A stretch of 64,000 nt of DNA from Cognatishimia sp. SS12 (GTDB lineage: Bacteria; Pseudomonadota; Alphaproteobacteria; Rhodobacterales; Rhodobacteraceae), in the NCBI RefSeq assembly GCF_028369055.1, contig NZ_JAQNCZ010000003.1:310001-374000 (forward strand). Direction: 5' to 3'. A program made the position numbers and the translations under genes. Under the pieces are notes generated by a model that searched no databases, was not told where the DNA came from, and was given only the letters and a program-made list of their open reading frames with translations. Below, piece by piece: positions 18,447-27,670 of this stretch. Within the stretch, counting starts at the first letter, position 1, and every line of letters starts with the position of its first letter.

Positions 18447-18944
18447 ATGAAATTCCTTTATGTCATTCTGCCACTGGCACTTCCAAACGCGGTCCTCGCC
18501 GAAGAGCCCAATATTCAAACGCCTGCGCCCGTTCTTTATCTTGCCGACAACCTCGATGAGCCGGACAAGCTGGGCTATTGCCTTGACACTGTTGGTCGCG
18601 GTCAATCAAACCGCGCCCATGTACACTCTTGCAAGCCACGTGGCGGGGATGTGCAGTTTTTCTACGATGACGCCAGCCAGCAAATTCTGTCAGCGACGTT
18701 CAGCGGGATCTGCCTAGATATCGCTGACACAGAGTTTGCCTTGGCGCCATGCACAGGATCACAGTCTCAGAAATTCAGCTTTGAAAGCGAGAGTGGCGAA
18801 ATCCGCCCTGCCGCCGCGCCAAATCTTTGCCTATCAACCTCGGCGGACAGCCGTCAGGCCGGCCCCTATCTGTCCCGGGATTTGATACTGAGCACCTGTG
18901 AGGACACCCCAGTTGAACTCAAGCGATGGCGTCAACGCAAGTAG
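18447..18944 (+). CDS. Secreted protein with a ricin-B-lectin-like (beta-trefoil) domain
   Basis: A 165-residue protein with a signal peptide (MKFLYVILPLALPNAVLAEE, cleavage after residue 18) and AGGAG before the ATG. The mature part shows two trefoil-like repeats: GYCLDTVGRGQSNRAHVHSC with VQFFYDDASQQ, then GICLDIADTEFALAPCTGSQ with QKFSFESESG, and a third partial one at LCLSTSADSRQAGPYLSRD. The paired CLD...C and Q-x-F patterns are those of ricin-type carbohydrate-binding modules; three paired cysteines suggest disulfides and a periplasmic or extracellular site. Ligand unknown. It lies opposite to the ribosomal genes, between rpmD and rplO, and converges with the DUF1127 gene. Confidence 0.65.
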   Translation: MKFLYVILPLALPNAVLAEEPNIQTPAPVLYLADNLDEPDKLGYCLDTVGRGQSNRAHVHSCKPRGGDVQFFYDDASQQILSATFSGICLDIADTEFALAPCTGSQSQKFSFESESGEIRPAAAPNLCLSTSADSRQAGPYLSRDLILSTCEDTPVELKRWRQRK

Positions 18945-18947
18945 CCC

Positions 18948-18985
18948 AAAACAAAACGCCCCCCAAACGGGAGGCGCAAAACTTT
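18948..18985 (-). terminator. Terminator between the DUF1127 gene and the lectin-like gene
   Basis: On the minus strand GCGCCTCCC, loop GTTTG, GGGGGGCG and then TTTTGTTTTGGG. It follows the DUF1127 stop and could also stop transcripts of the converging plus-strand gene. Confidence 0.65.
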
Positions 18986-19003
18986 GGCGTATGATGCTTC
19001 GGC

Positions 19004-19219
19004 TTATTTGCCGTAGACGTGCTCACGCGCGATAGAGGCGATGTCGTAGCGAGAGAACCCCAGATCCGCCAGATCACGGTCGCTCAGCGACGAAAGCTCA
19101 AAATAGGTGGTGCGGTAGAGGGCGCGTTTTGCTTGCGCTTCTTTGACATTTGCGATCAGGCCACGAAGGCGATCAGAAATGCCGGTGCCGAAGAATGCTG
19201 TGTTTACTGCGGTTGCCAT
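19004..19219 (-). CDS. DUF1127 small protein
   Basis: A 71-residue protein whose second half is a DUF1127 (YjiS-like) domain: FELSSLSDRDLADLGFSRYD is the signature, with an arginine-rich helix before it (KEAQAKRALYRTT). DUF1127 proteins of this size in other alphaproteobacteria (CcaF1 in Rhodobacter sphaeroides, and Agrobacterium homologues) bind RNA and affect sRNA processing or phosphate and envelope traits. The gene has a promoter and terminator of its own and is set between rpmD and rplO. Whether it acts on ribosomal messages is unknown. Confidence 0.88.
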   Translation of the reverse strand: MATAVNTAFFGTGISDRLRGLIANVKEAQAKRALYRTTYFELSSLSDRDLADLGFSRYDIASIAREHVYGK

Positions 19220-19288
19220 ATTGCAAATCCTTTGTGTGTGCCGGGACGAATTTCCCAGCGGTTTAAGTTGTTTTCTCCTCGTGCCTTA

Positions 19289-19317
19289 GAGATAGGGCAT
19301 TCCGTTAGCGCCAACAA
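19289..19317 (-). promoter_or_regulatory. Probable promoter of the DUF1127 gene
   Basis: Minus strand: TTGTTG, 17 bases, TATCTC; predicted leader about 60 bases, with GAGGAG shortly downstream. Confidence 0.45.
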
Positions 19318-19433
19318 CGGACGTTTCGGCAGTGCCGTTATGCAGTTGCAGCATGCCTGAATGCGCGATCTGCCCGCGTTTTGATCGCATTTGGCGCGCC
19401 TTTGGGCGGCCTGGGAACAACAGCCGCCACACA

Positions 19434-19464
19434 ACAAAAAACGCCCCCGAAAATCGGGGGCGTT
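19434..19464 (-). terminator. Intrinsic terminator behind rpmD
   Basis: A ten-base-pair GC stem (ACGCCCCCG at 19441-19449 with CGGGGGCGT at 19455-19463) with loop AAAAT is followed on the minus strand by TTTTTTGTT. It ends the rpmC-to-rpmD transcript and separates it from rplO. Confidence 0.9.
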
Positions 19465-19490
19465 CTTGTAGAAATGAGTAAGTCTGGGAC

Positions 19491-19679
19491 TTAGTCTTTT
19501 TCTTCGATGATCTCAACCATGTGTGGGATCTTGTTGATCATGCCACGTACGGAAGGGGTATCTTCCAGTTCACGGGTTTTGTGCATCTTGTTCAGACCCA
19601 GACCGATCAGAGTCGCGCGCTGATCTTGTGGGCGACGGATCGGGGAACCGATCTGCTTCACAACGATAGTTTTAGCCAT
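19491..19679 (-). CDS. rpmD: 50S ribosomal protein L30 (uL30)
   Basis: A 62-residue protein: [20 protein letters not shown], then [20 protein letters not shown] and the short C-terminal helix. It is normal in length for a bacterial L30. It is the last gene of its block, 12 bases behind rpsE, and a strong terminator follows within 30 bases. In most bacteria transcription would run on into rplO. Confidence 0.97.
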   Translation of the reverse strand: MAKTIVVKQIGSPIRRPQDQRATLIGLGLNKMHKTRELEDTPSVRGMINKIPHMVEIIEEKD

Positions 19680-19691
19680 GATTCAGTCTCC

Positions 19692-20267
19692 TTATGCGTC
19701 TGCGTCTGCAGGTGCAGCAGCAGGTGCTTCGTCCTTGCGCAGGATGTCAGCAACTTTTTTGCCACGACGTGCGGCCACCTGACGTGGGCTGGACTCTTTG
19801 GTCAGGCCGTTCAGGGTAGCGCGGATCATGTTGTAAGGGTTCTGAGAACCGATGGACTTGGAAACCACGTCCTTCACGCCCAGCATCTCAAATACCGCAC
19901 GCATTGGACCACCTGCGATGATACCGGTACCTTCAGGTGCGGTACGCATCACAACTTTGCCTGCGCCGTGACGGCCGTTGACATCGTGGTGCAGAGTGCG
20001 GCCTTCGCGCAGAGGTACGCGAACCATCTGACGCTTGGCTTGTTCTGTCGCCTTGCGGATCGCCTCAGGGACTTCTTTCGCTTTCCCTTTGCCGAAGCCA
20101 ACGCGGCCTTTCTGGTCGCCGACGACAACCAGAGCAGCGAAGCCAAAGCGCTTACCACCTTTTACGGTTTTAGATACGCGGTTGATCGCAACCAAGCGAT
20201 CCGCGAATTCTGGTGTTTCGTCTTCGCGGTTGCGACCGCGGCCACGACGATTTTCACGTTCTGCCAT
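19692..20267 (-). CDS. rpsE: 30S ribosomal protein S5 (uS5)
   Basis: ATG 20267 (AAAGGA upstream) gives [20 protein letters not shown], a basic N-terminal extension usual in this class, then the double-stranded-RNA-binding-like domain with [20 protein letters not shown] and the C-terminal domain with [20 protein letters not shown]; 191 residues. S5 lines the mRNA entry channel and affects decoding accuracy. The [10 protein letters not shown] loop, where spectinomycin-resistance changes occur, is wild type in appearance. Confidence 0.97.
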   Translation of the reverse strand: MAERENRRGRGRNREDETPEFADRLVAINRVSKTVKGGKRFGFAALVVVGDQKGRVGFGKGKAKEVPEAIRKATEQAKRQMVRVPLREGRTLHHDVNGRHGAGKVVMRTAPEGTGIIAGGPMRAVFEMLGVKDVVSKSIGSQNPYNMIRATLNGLTKESSPRQVAARRGKKVADILRKDEAPAAAPADADA

Positions 20268-20407
20268 TTGGCATTCCTTTATGTTCTGGCGCTTGGCGCC
20301 TATTGTCCAATCCTGGTGGGCCAAATGGCCCCCGGATCATCGGGGCCCGCAAACGCAGACCCTCACGTTGATAAAGCGCCCCCCGGCTTGGCCAGGGGGC
20401 ACCAAAA

Positions 20408-20767
20408 TCAGACTTTCAGGCCACCTTCACGCGCAGCGTCGGCCAGAGCCTTCACTTTGCCGTGGAAGAGGCGACCGCCGCGATCGAAATACGCTTCGGT
20501 GTGACCAGCTTTGACTGCGCGCTCGGCAATTGCCGCGCCCACTTTCGTTGCCGCTTCGATGTTGTTCTTGCCAACAACGCCCAGATCCTTTTCCAGAGAG
20601 GAAGCGGAGACCAGGGTCACGCCATTTACGTCGTCGATCAGCTGCGCGCTGATGTTTTTGTTCGAGCGGTTCACGGACAAGCGAAGCTTGCCAACGTTGA
20701 CCTTGCGAAGTTTGTTCCGGACGCGCAGGCGGCGCTTGAGGAACAGTTCCCGTGTGCTGTTTGCCAT
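20408..20767 (-). CDS. rplR: 50S ribosomal protein L18 (uL18)
   Basis: A 119-residue 5S rRNA-binding protein. [20 protein letters not shown] at the basic N-terminus, then [20 protein letters not shown] and the C-terminal [22 protein letters not shown] are the family signature. It sits between rplF and rpsE, with about 140 bases to rpsE, the widest spacing inside this block. Confidence 0.97.
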   Translation of the reverse strand: MANSTRELFLKRRLRVRNKLRKVNVGKLRLSVNRSNKNISAQLIDDVNGVTLVSASSLEKDLGVVGKNNIEAATKVGAAIAERAVKAGHTEAYFDRGGRLFHGKVKALADAAREGGLKV

Positions 20768-20778
20768 TTGTCTGGTCC

Positions 20779-21312
20779 TTACTTCTTCTTACCTTCCTTG
20801 CGGAAGATATACTCGTCTTTGTATTTGATGCCCTTGCCTTTGTAAGGCTCTGGTTTACGCCATTCGCGGATGTTTGCCGCGACTTGACCAACCAGTTGTG
20901 CATCGGTGCCTTCGATGATGATTTCAGTTGGCTTTGGTGCAGTGACCGTTACGCCTTCTGGAACCTCAAAGTTCACCTCGTGGGACAGACCCAGAGACAG
21001 CTTCAGGACTTTGCCCTGCATCTGTGCACGATAACCAACACCAACGATCTCCAGCTCTTTTTTGAAGCCTTCGGTCACGCCGGTTACAAGGTTCTGCACA
21101 ACAGTGCGGGACATGCCCCACTGCTGACGCGCGCGCTTGGATTTGCCACGTGGGGTGATGGTGACAACATTGTCTTCAACAGACAGGGTCACATCATCGG
21201 TTGCGGTGAAGCTGTGGGTCGCTTTTGGGCCCTTCACTTCGATGGTCTGGCCGGAGACAGAGGCAGTTACGCCGCTGGGCAGCTCGACCGGTTTTTTACC
21301 AATACGAGACAT
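20779..21312 (-). CDS. rplF: 50S ribosomal protein L6 (uL6)
   Basis: A 177-residue protein that begins [20 protein letters not shown] and ends with the L6 signature [20 protein letters not shown]. Two tandem alpha/beta repeats bind helix 97 of 23S rRNA near the factor-binding site. Gene order rpsH-rplF-rplR is as expected, with 12-base spacings. Confidence 0.98.
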   Translation of the reverse strand: MSRIGKKPVELPSGVTASVSGQTIEVKGPKATHSFTATDDVTLSVEDNVVTITPRGKSKRARQQWGMSRTVVQNLVTGVTEGFKKELEIVGVGYRAQMQGKVLKLSLGLSHEVNFEVPEGVTVTAPKPTEIIIEGTDAQLVGQVAANIREWRKPEPYKGKGIKYKDEYIFRKEGKKK

Positions 21313-21324
21313 AGTCAGCTCTCC

Positions 21325-21717
21325 TTAGAAGACTGTGCAGAGCACTTCGCCACCAACGTTGTTGGCACGAGCGTTCGCATCCGACATCACACCTTTTGGG
21401 GTGGAGACAATCGACACACCCAGGCCCTGACGGACAACAGGAATGTCATTGACGCCCATGTAAACGCGACGGCCAGGTTTGGAAACCCGCTTCACTTCAC
21501 GAATAACAGGGGTGCCTTCGAAATATTTCAGGCTGATTTCAAGAGCCGCGTGGCCGTTGACATCAGTGGTCTTTTCGTAGCCGCGGATGTAGCCTTCGTC
21601 AGCCAGTACATCCAGGACCCAGCCGCGCAGCTTAGACGCAGGCGAAGACACTGTGGACTTGCCGCGCAGTTGGCCGTTGCGGATGCGTGTCAGCATATCA
21701 CCGATAGGATCGTTCAT
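21325..21717 (-). CDS. rpsH: 30S ribosomal protein S8 (uS8)
   Basis: A 130-residue protein: [20 protein letters not shown] at the start and the C-terminal [20 protein letters not shown] with GGEVLCTVF, the typical S8 end. It binds the central domain of 16S rRNA and in E. coli represses the spc operon by binding near the rplE start; whether that regulation holds here was not determined. Confidence 0.98.
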   Translation of the reverse strand: MNDPIGDMLTRIRNGQLRGKSTVSSPASKLRGWVLDVLADEGYIRGYEKTTDVNGHAALEISLKYFEGTPVIREVKRVSKPGRRVYMGVNDIPVVRQGLGVSIVSTPKGVMSDANARANNVGGEVLCTVF

Positions 21718-21730
21718 TCTTTAACCCTCC

Positions 21731-22036
21731 TTACCAGCTCGACTTAACCATGCCTGGGATCTGGCCTTTGGAGCCAAGTTCCCGCAGCGCAATACGGCTC
21801 ATCTTCAGCTTACGGTAGTAAGCGTGAGGACGACCGGTCAGCTGACAACGGTTGTGCAGACGTGTGGCCGAGCTGTTGCGCGGCAGTTTGGCAAGCTTCA
21901 GGCGCGCTTTGAAACGCTCTTCCATCGACTTGCTTTCGTCGTTTGCGATTTCTTTCAGCTCGGCACGTTTGGCAGCGTATTTAGCAACCAGGCGCTCGCG
22001 CTTCTTTTCGCGTTCGATCATAGATTTTTTAGCCAT
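21731..22036 (-). CDS. rpsN: 30S ribosomal protein S14 (uS14), zinc-free form
   Basis: A 101-residue protein of the long form: [20 protein letters not shown], then [20 protein letters not shown]. Only one cysteine is left of the four that bind zinc in the short form, so it is the C-minus, zinc-independent type. It lies between rplE and rpsH. Confidence 0.97.
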   Translation of the reverse strand: MAKKSMIEREKKRERLVAKYAAKRAELKEIANDESKSMEERFKARLKLAKLPRNSSATRLHNRCQLTGRPHAYYRKLKMSRIALRELGSKGQIPGMVKSSW

Positions 22037-22053
22037 GATATCCTCTCCCGCGC

Positions 22054-22614
22054 TTAAGCGTTGAATGGCATGTTGAAAGCTTTCAACAGGCTCTTGGCTT
22101 CGGCGTCGGTGTTTGCGGTGGTTGCAATCACGATGTCCATACCCCAGTTCTCGTCAACTTTGTCGAAGTCGATTTCTGGGAAAACGATGTGCTCTTTCAG
22201 ACCGGTGGCAAAGTTGCCGCGGCCATCAAAGCTCGGCTTCACGCCGCGGAAGTCACGAATACGTGGCATCGCTACGGTGATCAGACGATCGAGGAATTCG
22301 TACATGCGGTCGCCGCGCAGAGTCACCTTTGCGCCCATTGGCATGCCTTCGCGAACGCGGAAGCCAGCAATGGAGTTTTTCGCAGTGGTGGTCAGTGCTT
22401 TTTGACCGGCAATCAAAGTCAGGTCTGCTTGCGCGGACTTGGCTTTCTTGCTGTCTTTTACAGCCGCACGACCGCAACCGATGTTCAGAACGATTTTTTC
22501 GAGTGCAGGGATCTGCATGTCGTTCTTATAGCCAAACTCTTCTTTCAGAGCGGCACGGATGCTGTCTTTGTACAGCGCCTTCAGACGTGGGGTGTAATCA
22601 GTGTTATCAAGCAT
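22054..22614 (-). CDS. rplE: 50S ribosomal protein L5 (uL5)
   Basis: A 186-residue 5S rRNA-binding protein: the [20 protein letters not shown] segment and [20 protein letters not shown] followed by [20 protein letters not shown] are diagnostic. It contacts P-site tRNA and bridges to S13. The start overlaps the end of rplX by eight bases, pointing to coupled translation. Confidence 0.98.
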   Translation of the reverse strand: MLDNTDYTPRLKALYKDSIRAALKEEFGYKNDMQIPALEKIVLNIGCGRAAVKDSKKAKSAQADLTLIAGQKALTTTAKNSIAGFRVREGMPMGAKVTLRGDRMYEFLDRLITVAMPRIRDFRGVKPSFDGRGNFATGLKEHIVFPEIDFDKVDENWGMDIVIATTANTDAEAKSLLKAFNMPFNA

Positions 22615-22918
22615 CGATCACATCTCCTGTGGTCTTTGCGAAGCGTACTTTTTTGTCGCCTTCAACTTTGAAGCCAACGCGTGTTGCTTTGCCGTTTGCA
22701 TCCAGGAATGCCAGGTTGCTCAGCTGGATCGGCATAGCCTGAGGCACGCGACCACCCTGAGATGTCTGGGATTGCTTGGTGTGGCGGATGGCCATGTTGA
22801 CGCCTTCCACAACAGCCTTGCCCGCTTTTGGGTCAACGGAGGTGATCACACCTTCTTTGCCCTTGTCCTTGCCGGCAAGCACGACGACCTTGTCGCCTTT
22901 TTTCAACTTAGCAGCCAT
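22607..22918 (-). CDS. rplX: 50S ribosomal protein L24 (uL24)
   Basis: A 103-residue protein with a KOW motif at the N-terminus ([20 protein letters not shown]) and [20 protein letters not shown] further on. It nucleates large-subunit assembly. It begins one base after the rplN stop and its end overlaps rplE by eight bases. Confidence 0.97.
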   Translation of the reverse strand: MAAKLKKGDKVVVLAGKDKGKEGVITSVDPKAGKAVVEGVNMAIRHTKQSQTSQGGRVPQAMPIQLSNLAFLDANGKATRVGFKVEGDKKVRFAKTTGDVIDA

Positions 22919-22919
22919 C

Positions 22920-23288
22920 TTACAGCACCTCCGGGGCGAGCGAGATGATTTTCATGAAGTTCTTGGCACGCAGTTCGCGCACAACTGGCCCGAAGATACG
23001 GGTCCCGACCGGCTCACCTGCGTTGTTCAGGATCACGGCCGCGTTGCGGTCAAAGCGAATGGCTGTGCCGTCTTCACGGCGAACTTCTTTGGCGGTGCGA
23101 ACAACAACGGCCTTGCGGACGTCGCCTTTTTTCACACGACCACGTGGAATGGCTTCTTTAACCGATACGACGATGATGTCGCCGACGGATGCGTACTTAC
23201 GCTTAGAGCCACCCAGAACCTTGATGCACTGAACTCGGCGCGCGCCAGAGTTGTCAGCAACATCCAGGTTTGTTTGCATCTGGATCAT
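22920..23288 (-). CDS. rplN: 50S ribosomal protein L14 (uL14)
   Basis: A 122-residue protein: [20 protein letters not shown] and [20 protein letters not shown] followed by [10 protein letters not shown] are the L14 signature. It forms bridges to 16S rRNA and is the landing site of RsfS. It starts about 90 bases behind rpsQ. Confidence 0.98.
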   Translation of the reverse strand: MIQMQTNLDVADNSGARRVQCIKVLGGSKRKYASVGDIIVVSVKEAIPRGRVKKGDVRKAVVVRTAKEVRREDGTAIRFDRNAAVILNNAGEPVGTRIFGPVVRELRAKNFMKIISLAPEVL

Positions 23289-23378
23289 TTGGTTTCTCCC
23301 GACCTTTGGGAACTGACGATGCGTGTCAGCTATGTTCCCAGGGTTTCGACTTTGTTAAGTCGTCCGGGAAGCTTGAAC

Positions 23379-23609
23379 TTAAGCTTCCAGAACTTCCCAA
23401 CGTTTCGTTTTCGACTTTGGTGCGCACTCAATGATTTTGACTTTGTCACCAACGTTGAAAGCGTTCTTTTCATCGTGAGCCCGGTATTTCTTGGACTTAC
23501 GGATGGTTTTCTTCAGAACAGGGTGCGTGAAACGACGTTCAACGGAAACGGTTACTGTTTGCTCGTTTGCGTTGCTGGTCACGACGCCATTAAGAATACG
23601 TTTAGGCAT
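23379..23609 (-). CDS. rpsQ: 30S ribosomal protein S17 (uS17)
   Basis: A 76-residue OB-fold protein that opens [20 protein letters not shown] and carries [20 protein letters not shown] with KKYRAHDE, a primary 16S rRNA binder. It starts 13 bases behind rpmC. Confidence 0.97.
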   Translation of the reverse strand: MPKRILNGVVTSNANEQTVTVSVERRFTHPVLKKTIRKSKKYRAHDEKNAFNVGDKVKIIECAPKSKTKRWEVLEA

Positions 23610-23622
23610 GTCTCAAAGCTCC

Positions 23623-23823
23623 TTATTCTGCAGCTTGTGCGGCTTTTTCGTTCAGGATGGTTTTTACACGTGCAGCGTTGCGGCGAGCCGCTTTGATGCC
23701 TGCAGTGTTTTCCAGCTGACCGGTGGCCTGTTGAAAGCGCAGATTGAAGCTTTCTTTTTTCAGGTTTGCGAGTTCGTCGCGGAGCTCTTCCGCGGACTTC
23801 TCACGAAGTTCATTGGCGTTCAT
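23623..23823 (-). CDS. rpmC: 50S ribosomal protein L29 (uL29)
   Basis: A 66-residue two-helix protein: [20 protein letters not shown] and [20 protein letters not shown] match L29. It lies at the tunnel exit near L23. In most bacteria rplP precedes it with little or no gap; here it opens a new block with a promoter about 120 bases upstream. Confidence 0.97.
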   Translation of the reverse strand: MNANELREKSAEELRDELANLKKESFNLRFQQATGQLENTAGIKAARRNAARVKTILNEKAAQAAE

Positions 23824-23943
23824 GCGCCTCTTCCTTTCTCAAAACACCAGAAGGCCCCTGACAGTATGTTTAGGGTCACCTTAAACCTGGTGGATCAATG
23901 ACAAACACACGAATCCCGTTAACGGGAATCCGCGAGATGCGCC

Positions 23944-23972
23944 TCTATAGGGGGGCATCCCCCACGGGGCAA
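23944..23972 (-). promoter_or_regulatory. Probable promoter of the rpmC-to-rpmD block
   Basis: Minus strand: TTGCCC, 17 bases, TATAGA; predicted leader of about 115 bases to rpmC. It lies between the oxygenase gene and rpmC. Confidence 0.55.
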
Positions 23973-24071
23973 GGGAAAAACCCGGATATGTCAATTTTTT
24001 CTGGGTATTTTATGGGGTTTGCAGGGGTGCCGGCCCTCGCCAAGAAGCGCGCGCTGCGCTAAAGGGACGTC

Positions 24072-24695
24072 ATGCCAGATATCAGCTCTCTCTTTGTGAC
24101 CCGCCTTTATCGTGCCGCGCTTGCCGACTTCGGTCCTGCCATCGACGGTGCCGAATTGGAAACCTCTTGCCGCGTCATTGCCGATGATGACGACGCGGGC
24201 CACGCATGGTGCGAAGAAAACGCCTATCCGGGTTACACCAGCTATGCCTCTCTCACCGATCTGCCCTGGCGGTTTCCGATCTTTGCCGATCTGGTCAAAG
24301 TGCTGGACCAGCATGTGATGGCGTTTGCCAAGGATCTGGAATTTGACCTTGGCGAGGGTAAGTTGGTGCTGGAAGACCTCTGGATCAATGTCTTGCCCGA
24401 GGGCGGCTCCCACGGCTCGCACATCCATCCCCATTCGGTGATTTCCGGCACCACCTATGTGGCCATGCCCGAAGGGACCAGCGCGCTCAAGCTGGAAGAC
24501 CCGCGCCATGCGATGATGATGAATGCCCCTGCCCGCCTGAAGACCGCGCGCGAGGAAATGCGCAATTTCATCTACGTGGCCCCAAAAGTCGGCGATGTCC
24601 TCTTGTGGGAAAGCTGGCTGCGCCATGAGGTGCCGATGAATATGGCCGAGGAAGAACGCATCTCGGTCAGCTTCAACTATAAGTGGGTGGACTAA
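24072..24695 (+). CDS. TIGR02466-type 2-oxoglutarate/Fe(II) oxygenase
   Basis: A 207-residue protein with AAAGGG before ATG 24072. The core shows GSHIHPHSVISGTTYVAMP (about 115-133), in which the HxH histidines supply Fe(II) ligands, the distal ligand in WESWLRHEVPMN (His 185) and the 2-oxoglutarate-binding Arg in EERISVSFNY (196). This layout is that of the TIGR02466 putative 2OG-Fe(II) oxygenases, common in marine bacteria and phages; substrates are not established. It lies on the opposite strand between rplP and rpmC. Because L16 is a known substrate of a different 2OG oxygenase (YcfD/RoxA), hydroxylation of a ribosomal protein is a fair guess, but only from position. Confidence 0.85.
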   Translation: MPDISSLFVTRLYRAALADFGPAIDGAELETSCRVIADDDDAGHAWCEENAYPGYTSYASLTDLPWRFPIFADLVKVLDQHVMAFAKDLEFDLGEGKLVLEDLWINVLPEGGSHGSHIHPHSVISGTTYVAMPEGTSALKLEDPRHAMMMNAPARLKTAREEMRNFIYVAPKVGDVLLWESWLRHEVPMNMAEEERISVSFNYKWVD

Positions 24696-24782
24696 CCGCT
24701 GCGGCGCGGGGTTCGTCCCCTTGCAGCGCCGCTGACGCCGCTTGAGCCGGAATAAGCGTCCCAGCCCTGCCAATTCGGCCAA

Positions 24783-24803
24783 TGCAAAATCAATGATTTT
24801 GCA
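24783..24803. repeat. Short perfect palindrome behind the oxygenase gene
   Basis: TGCAAAATCA and its reverse complement are separated by a single A. It lies directly before the GC-rich nested repeat, downstream of the oxygenase gene, and could act as its terminator stem although no T-tract follows. Confidence 0.5.
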
Positions 24804-24862
24804 GCGCCCGAACCGCCCCCACGGGGCGGGCGCTTCGCTTGCGCCCCTCGGTTCGGTCGCTG
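24802..24862. repeat. GC-rich nested palindromic repeat, copy 1
   Basis: The outer arms are CAGCG-C-CCGAACCG (24802-24815) and CGGTTCGG-T-CGCTG (24849-24862). Inside are CCGCCCC against GGGGCGG and a small GCGC stem. The core aligns with copies at 29104 and 37206. Confidence 0.6.
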
Positions 24863-24875
24863 GACCAATCCAACA

Positions 24876-24908
24876 CAAAAAAACCCCCGCCGCTTTCGCG
24901 CCGGGGGC
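24876..24908 (-). terminator. Intrinsic terminator behind rplP
   Basis: On the minus strand CCCCCGGCGC, loop GAAA, GCGGCGGGGG, then TTTTTTTG. It lies about 40 bases behind the rplP stop and closes the rplB-to-rplP transcript. Confidence 0.85.
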
Positions 24909-24917
24909 CAATCTTTC

Positions 24918-24940
24918 GTAGGCCGGGCTTCAGCCCGGCA
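24918..24940. repeat. REP-like palindrome (GCCGGGCT type)
   Basis: GCCGGGCT, two bases, AGCCCGGC, flanked by GTAG on one side. Related palindromes are at 29232 and 33813. Confidence 0.6.
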
Positions 24941-24945
24941 CGACC

Positions 24946-25359
24946 TTACCAGTCTTCGCGTGCCACTACGCGGGTTTTCACCGGCAGTTTCATCGCGGCC
25001 AGACGCAGCGCTTCACGTGCGACATCTTCGGATACACCGTCGATTTCGAACATCACGCGACCAGGCTTCACTTTGCAGGCCCAATAGTCCACGGACCCTT
25101 TACCTTTACCCATACGTACTTCGACGGGCTTAGAGGTCACAGGCAGATCCGGGAAAATGCGGATCCAAACGCGGCCCTGACGTTTCATGTGGCGGGTCAT
25201 CGCACGACGAGCCGCCTCAATCTGACGTGCAGTCACACGCTCTGGCTGCAGAGATTTCAGACCAAAGGAGCCAAAGTTCAGGTCAGACCCGCCCTTTGCA
25301 TCGCCTTTGATCCGGCCTTTGTGGGCCTTACGGAATTTTGTACGCTTTGGTTGAAGCAT
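24946..25359 (-). CDS. rplP: 50S ribosomal protein L16 (uL16)
   Basis: A 137-residue protein that opens [20 protein letters not shown] and carries [20 protein letters not shown] and [20 protein letters not shown], the L16 signature. The Arg in VRMGKGKG (residue 82) corresponds to the Arg that YcfD hydroxylates in E. coli L16. It organises the A-site tRNA region and the peptidyl transferase centre. It is the last gene of its block and is followed by a terminator and a 2OG oxygenase gene on the other strand. Confidence 0.98.
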   Translation of the reverse strand: MLQPKRTKFRKAHKGRIKGDAKGGSDLNFGSFGLKSLQPERVTARQIEAARRAMTRHMKRQGRVWIRIFPDLPVTSKPVEVRMGKGKGSVDYWACKVKPGRVMFEIDGVSEDVAREALRLAAMKLPVKTRVVAREDW

Positions 25360-25373
25360 CTTTCAGTTCTCCC

Positions 25374-26081
25374 TTAGCGACGACCGCCGGCACCGCGTGG
25401 TGCTGGGCCATCTTGGACTTCCTGCGAACGGCGATCGCGCGCCGCTGGATCGTGTTCCATGATCTCGCCTTTGAAGATCCAAACCTTGATCCCGATGATG
25501 CCATAGGCGGTCATCGCTTCGGAATGTGCATAGTCGATGTCGGCGCGCAGGGTGTGCAGAGGCACACGACCTTCGCGGTACCATTCAGTCCGTGCAATCT
25601 CGGCACCGCCCAGACGGCCAGCGACGTTCACACGGATACCCAGGGCACCCATACGCATGGCGTTCTGCACGGCACGCTTCATTGCGCGACGGAAGGACAC
25701 ACGGCGTTCCAGCTGCTGCGCGATGGACTCGCCAACCAGCTGAGCGTCGAGCTCTGGCTTACGCACTTCAACGATGTTCAGGTGCAGTTCAGAGTCGGTC
25801 ATCGCGGCCAGCTTCTTGCGCAGCACTTCGATGTCTGCACCTTTCTTGCCGATGATAACGCCTGGACGTGCGGTGTGGATCGTCACGCGGCACTTTTTGT
25901 GCGGACGTTCAATGATCACACGAGCAACACCAGCTTGCTTGCACTCTTCCTTGATGAATTCACGGATCTTGATGTCCTCAAGCAGAAGATCACCATAGTC
26001 CTTGGTGTCCGCGTACCAGCGGCTGTCCCAAGTCCGGTTGATCTGCAGGCGCATGCCGATCGGATTGACTTTATGTCCCAT
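25374..26081 (-). CDS. rpsC: 30S ribosomal protein S3 (uS3)
   Basis: A 235-residue protein: [20 protein letters not shown] at the start, a KH domain with [20 protein letters not shown], and the C-terminal [20 protein letters not shown] with [17 protein letters not shown]. It forms the mRNA entry and helicase site with S4 and S5. The start overlaps the rplV stop by one base. Confidence 0.98.
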   Translation of the reverse strand: MGHKVNPIGMRLQINRTWDSRWYADTKDYGDLLLEDIKIREFIKEECKQAGVARVIIERPHKKCRVTIHTARPGVIIGKKGADIEVLRKKLAAMTDSELHLNIVEVRKPELDAQLVGESIAQQLERRVSFRRAMKRAVQNAMRMGALGIRVNVAGRLGGAEIARTEWYREGRVPLHTLRADIDYAHSEAMTAYGIIGIKVWIFKGEIMEHDPAARDRRSQEVQDGPAPRGAGGRR

Positions 26082-26461
26082 TAGGCTTGCTCCTCTACTT
26101 GACGCACCTTGATGGTGATCTCAGCAAATGGCTTGATGATCTTGCCAAAACGACCACGTGCACGAGGACGGCCGCGTTTCATTGTCAGGTTCTTACCTAC
26201 GTAAGCTTCTGCAACGATCAGCTCGTCCACATCCAGGTTGTGGTTGTTTTCAGCATTGGCGATGGCGGACTGAAGGCATTTCTTCACGTCTTGCGCGACA
26301 CGCTTGTTGGAGAAAGTCAGGTCGGTCAGCGCCTTCTCAACTTTCTTGCCGCGGATCATGCCAGCAACCAGGTTCAGTTTTTGCGGGGAAGTACGGAGCA
26401 TGCGCAGTTTTGCCATTGCTTCGTTATCTGCCACGCGGCGGGGGTTCTTTGCCTTGCCCAT
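26081..26461 (-). CDS. rplV: 50S ribosomal protein L22 (uL22)
   Basis: A 126-residue protein: [20 protein letters not shown] and the tunnel-lining hairpin with [20 protein letters not shown]. Changes in this loop give macrolide resistance in other species; none is evident. It lies between rpsS and rpsC and shares one base with rpsC. Confidence 0.97.
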   Translation of the reverse strand: MGKAKNPRRVADNEAMAKLRMLRTSPQKLNLVAGMIRGKKVEKALTDLTFSNKRVAQDVKKCLQSAIANAENNHNLDVDELIVAEAYVGKNLTMKRGRPRARGRFGKIIKPFAEITIKVRQVEEQA

Positions 26462-26464
26462 GAC

Positions 26465-26743
26465 TTACTTCCGTTTCGCTTTTTTGTCTGCAGCGTGACC
26501 GTAATAGGTCCGAGTTGGTGAATACTCACCGAACTTCTGACCGATCATGTCTTCTGTGACGTTGACAGGAACGTGTTTCTGACCGTTGTACACACCAAAT
26601 GTCAGACCTACGAACTGAGGCAGAATGGTGGAACGACGCGACCAGATCTTGATAACTTCGTTGCGACCGCTTTCACGTGTAGCTTCGGCCTTTTTAAGGA
26701 CGTAGCTATCGACAAAAGGGCCTTTCCATACAGAGCGAGACAT
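26465..26743 (-). CDS. rpsS: 30S ribosomal protein S19 (uS19)
   Basis: A 92-residue head protein: [20 protein letters not shown] and [20 protein letters not shown] with [19 protein letters not shown], the S19 end. It contacts S13 and the A-site tRNA. Three bases separate it from rplB and three from rplV. Confidence 0.98.
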   Translation of the reverse strand: MSRSVWKGPFVDSYVLKKAEATRESGRNEVIKIWSRRSTILPQFVGLTFGVYNGQKHVPVNVTEDMIGQKFGEYSPTRTYYGHAADKKAKRK

Positions 26744-26746
26744 ATA

Positions 26747-27589
26747 TTAACGCCCCTTCTTCTTGGCGTGGCGCGAGCGCAGGATGAGCTTTTGCGACGC
26801 TTTGTTCTTGTTGCGGGTGCGCTTACCTTTGGTTGGCTTACCCCACGGCGTAACCGGGTGACGACCACCAGAGGTCCGGCCTTCACCACCACCATGGGGG
26901 TGGTCAACCGGGTTCATAACAACACCACGAACGGACGGACGGATGCCCTTGTGGCGCATGCGGCCCGCTTTACCGTAGTTCTGGTTGGAGTTGTCAGGGT
27001 TGGACACGGCACCAACGGTGGCCATGCATTCCTGACGGACCAGGCGCAGTTCACCCGAGGACAGGCGGATCTGAGCGTAGCCACCATCACGACCGACGAA
27101 CTGAGCATATGTACCAGCGGCACGTGCGATTTGACCGCCCTTGCCTGGCTTCAGTTCGATATTGTGGATGATGGTACCGATCGGCATGCCAGAGAACGGC
27201 ATAGCGTTGCCTGGCTTGATGTCGGCCTTGGCCGATGCCACAACCTGATCGCCAACAGCCAAACGCTGTGGGGCCAGAATGTAGGCTTGTTCGCCATCTT
27301 CATATTTGATCAGAGCGATGAACGCGGTACGGTTCGGGTCATATTCGATCCGCTCTACGGTTGCCGCGACATCAAATTTCGTACGTTTGAAGTCAACGAT
27401 CCGGTACAGACGCTTTGCGCCACCGCCACGACGACGAGAAGTGATCCGTCCGGTGTTGTTCCGGCCGCCCGATTTAGTCAAACCCTCAGTGAGAGACTTG
27501 ACTGGACGTCCTTTCCAAAGCTCCGAACGGTCGATCAGAACCAGCCCGCGCTGGCCCGGCGTCGTCGGTTTATACGACTTGAGTGCCAT
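26747..27589 (-). CDS. rplB: 50S ribosomal protein L2 (uL2)
   Basis: A 280-residue protein needed for subunit joining and peptidyl transfer. [20 protein letters not shown] opens it, [20 protein letters not shown] and [20 protein letters not shown] are signatures, the latter with the essential His. It normally follows rplW directly; here 2.6 kb with a RelA-like gene and a broken oxygenase gene lie between them, and rplB opens a new block. Confidence 0.98.
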   Translation of the reverse strand: MALKSYKPTTPGQRGLVLIDRSELWKGRPVKSLTEGLTKSGGRNNTGRITSRRRGGGAKRLYRIVDFKRTKFDVAATVERIEYDPNRTAFIALIKYEDGEQAYILAPQRLAVGDQVVASAKADIKPGNAMPFSGMPIGTIIHNIELKPGKGGQIARAAGTYAQFVGRDGGYAQIRLSSGELRLVRQECMATVGAVSNPDNSNQNYGKAGRMRHKGIRPSVRGVVMNPVDHPHGGGEGRTSGGRHPVTPWGKPTKGKRTRNKNKASQKLILRSRHAKKKGR

Positions 27590-27670
27590 GTTTACTGTCT
27601 TCCGTTTAGCAATGCGGCCCGCCCTTATTACGTGACGATCCCGCGATGAAAGCCCCCCACCTTGGAAAAA

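Noticed and set aside
18948..19003. CcsR-type (cuckoo) sRNAs downstream of the DUF1127 gene
   Set aside because: Only one hairpin is present and its C-rich run is in the stem and not in the loop, so it is read as a terminator.
23991..24911. A 306-codon minus-strand frame opposite the TIGR02466 oxygenase
   Set aside because: The plus-strand frame has the iron and 2OG ligands and a ribosome site; the minus frame has neither and overlaps the rplP terminator.
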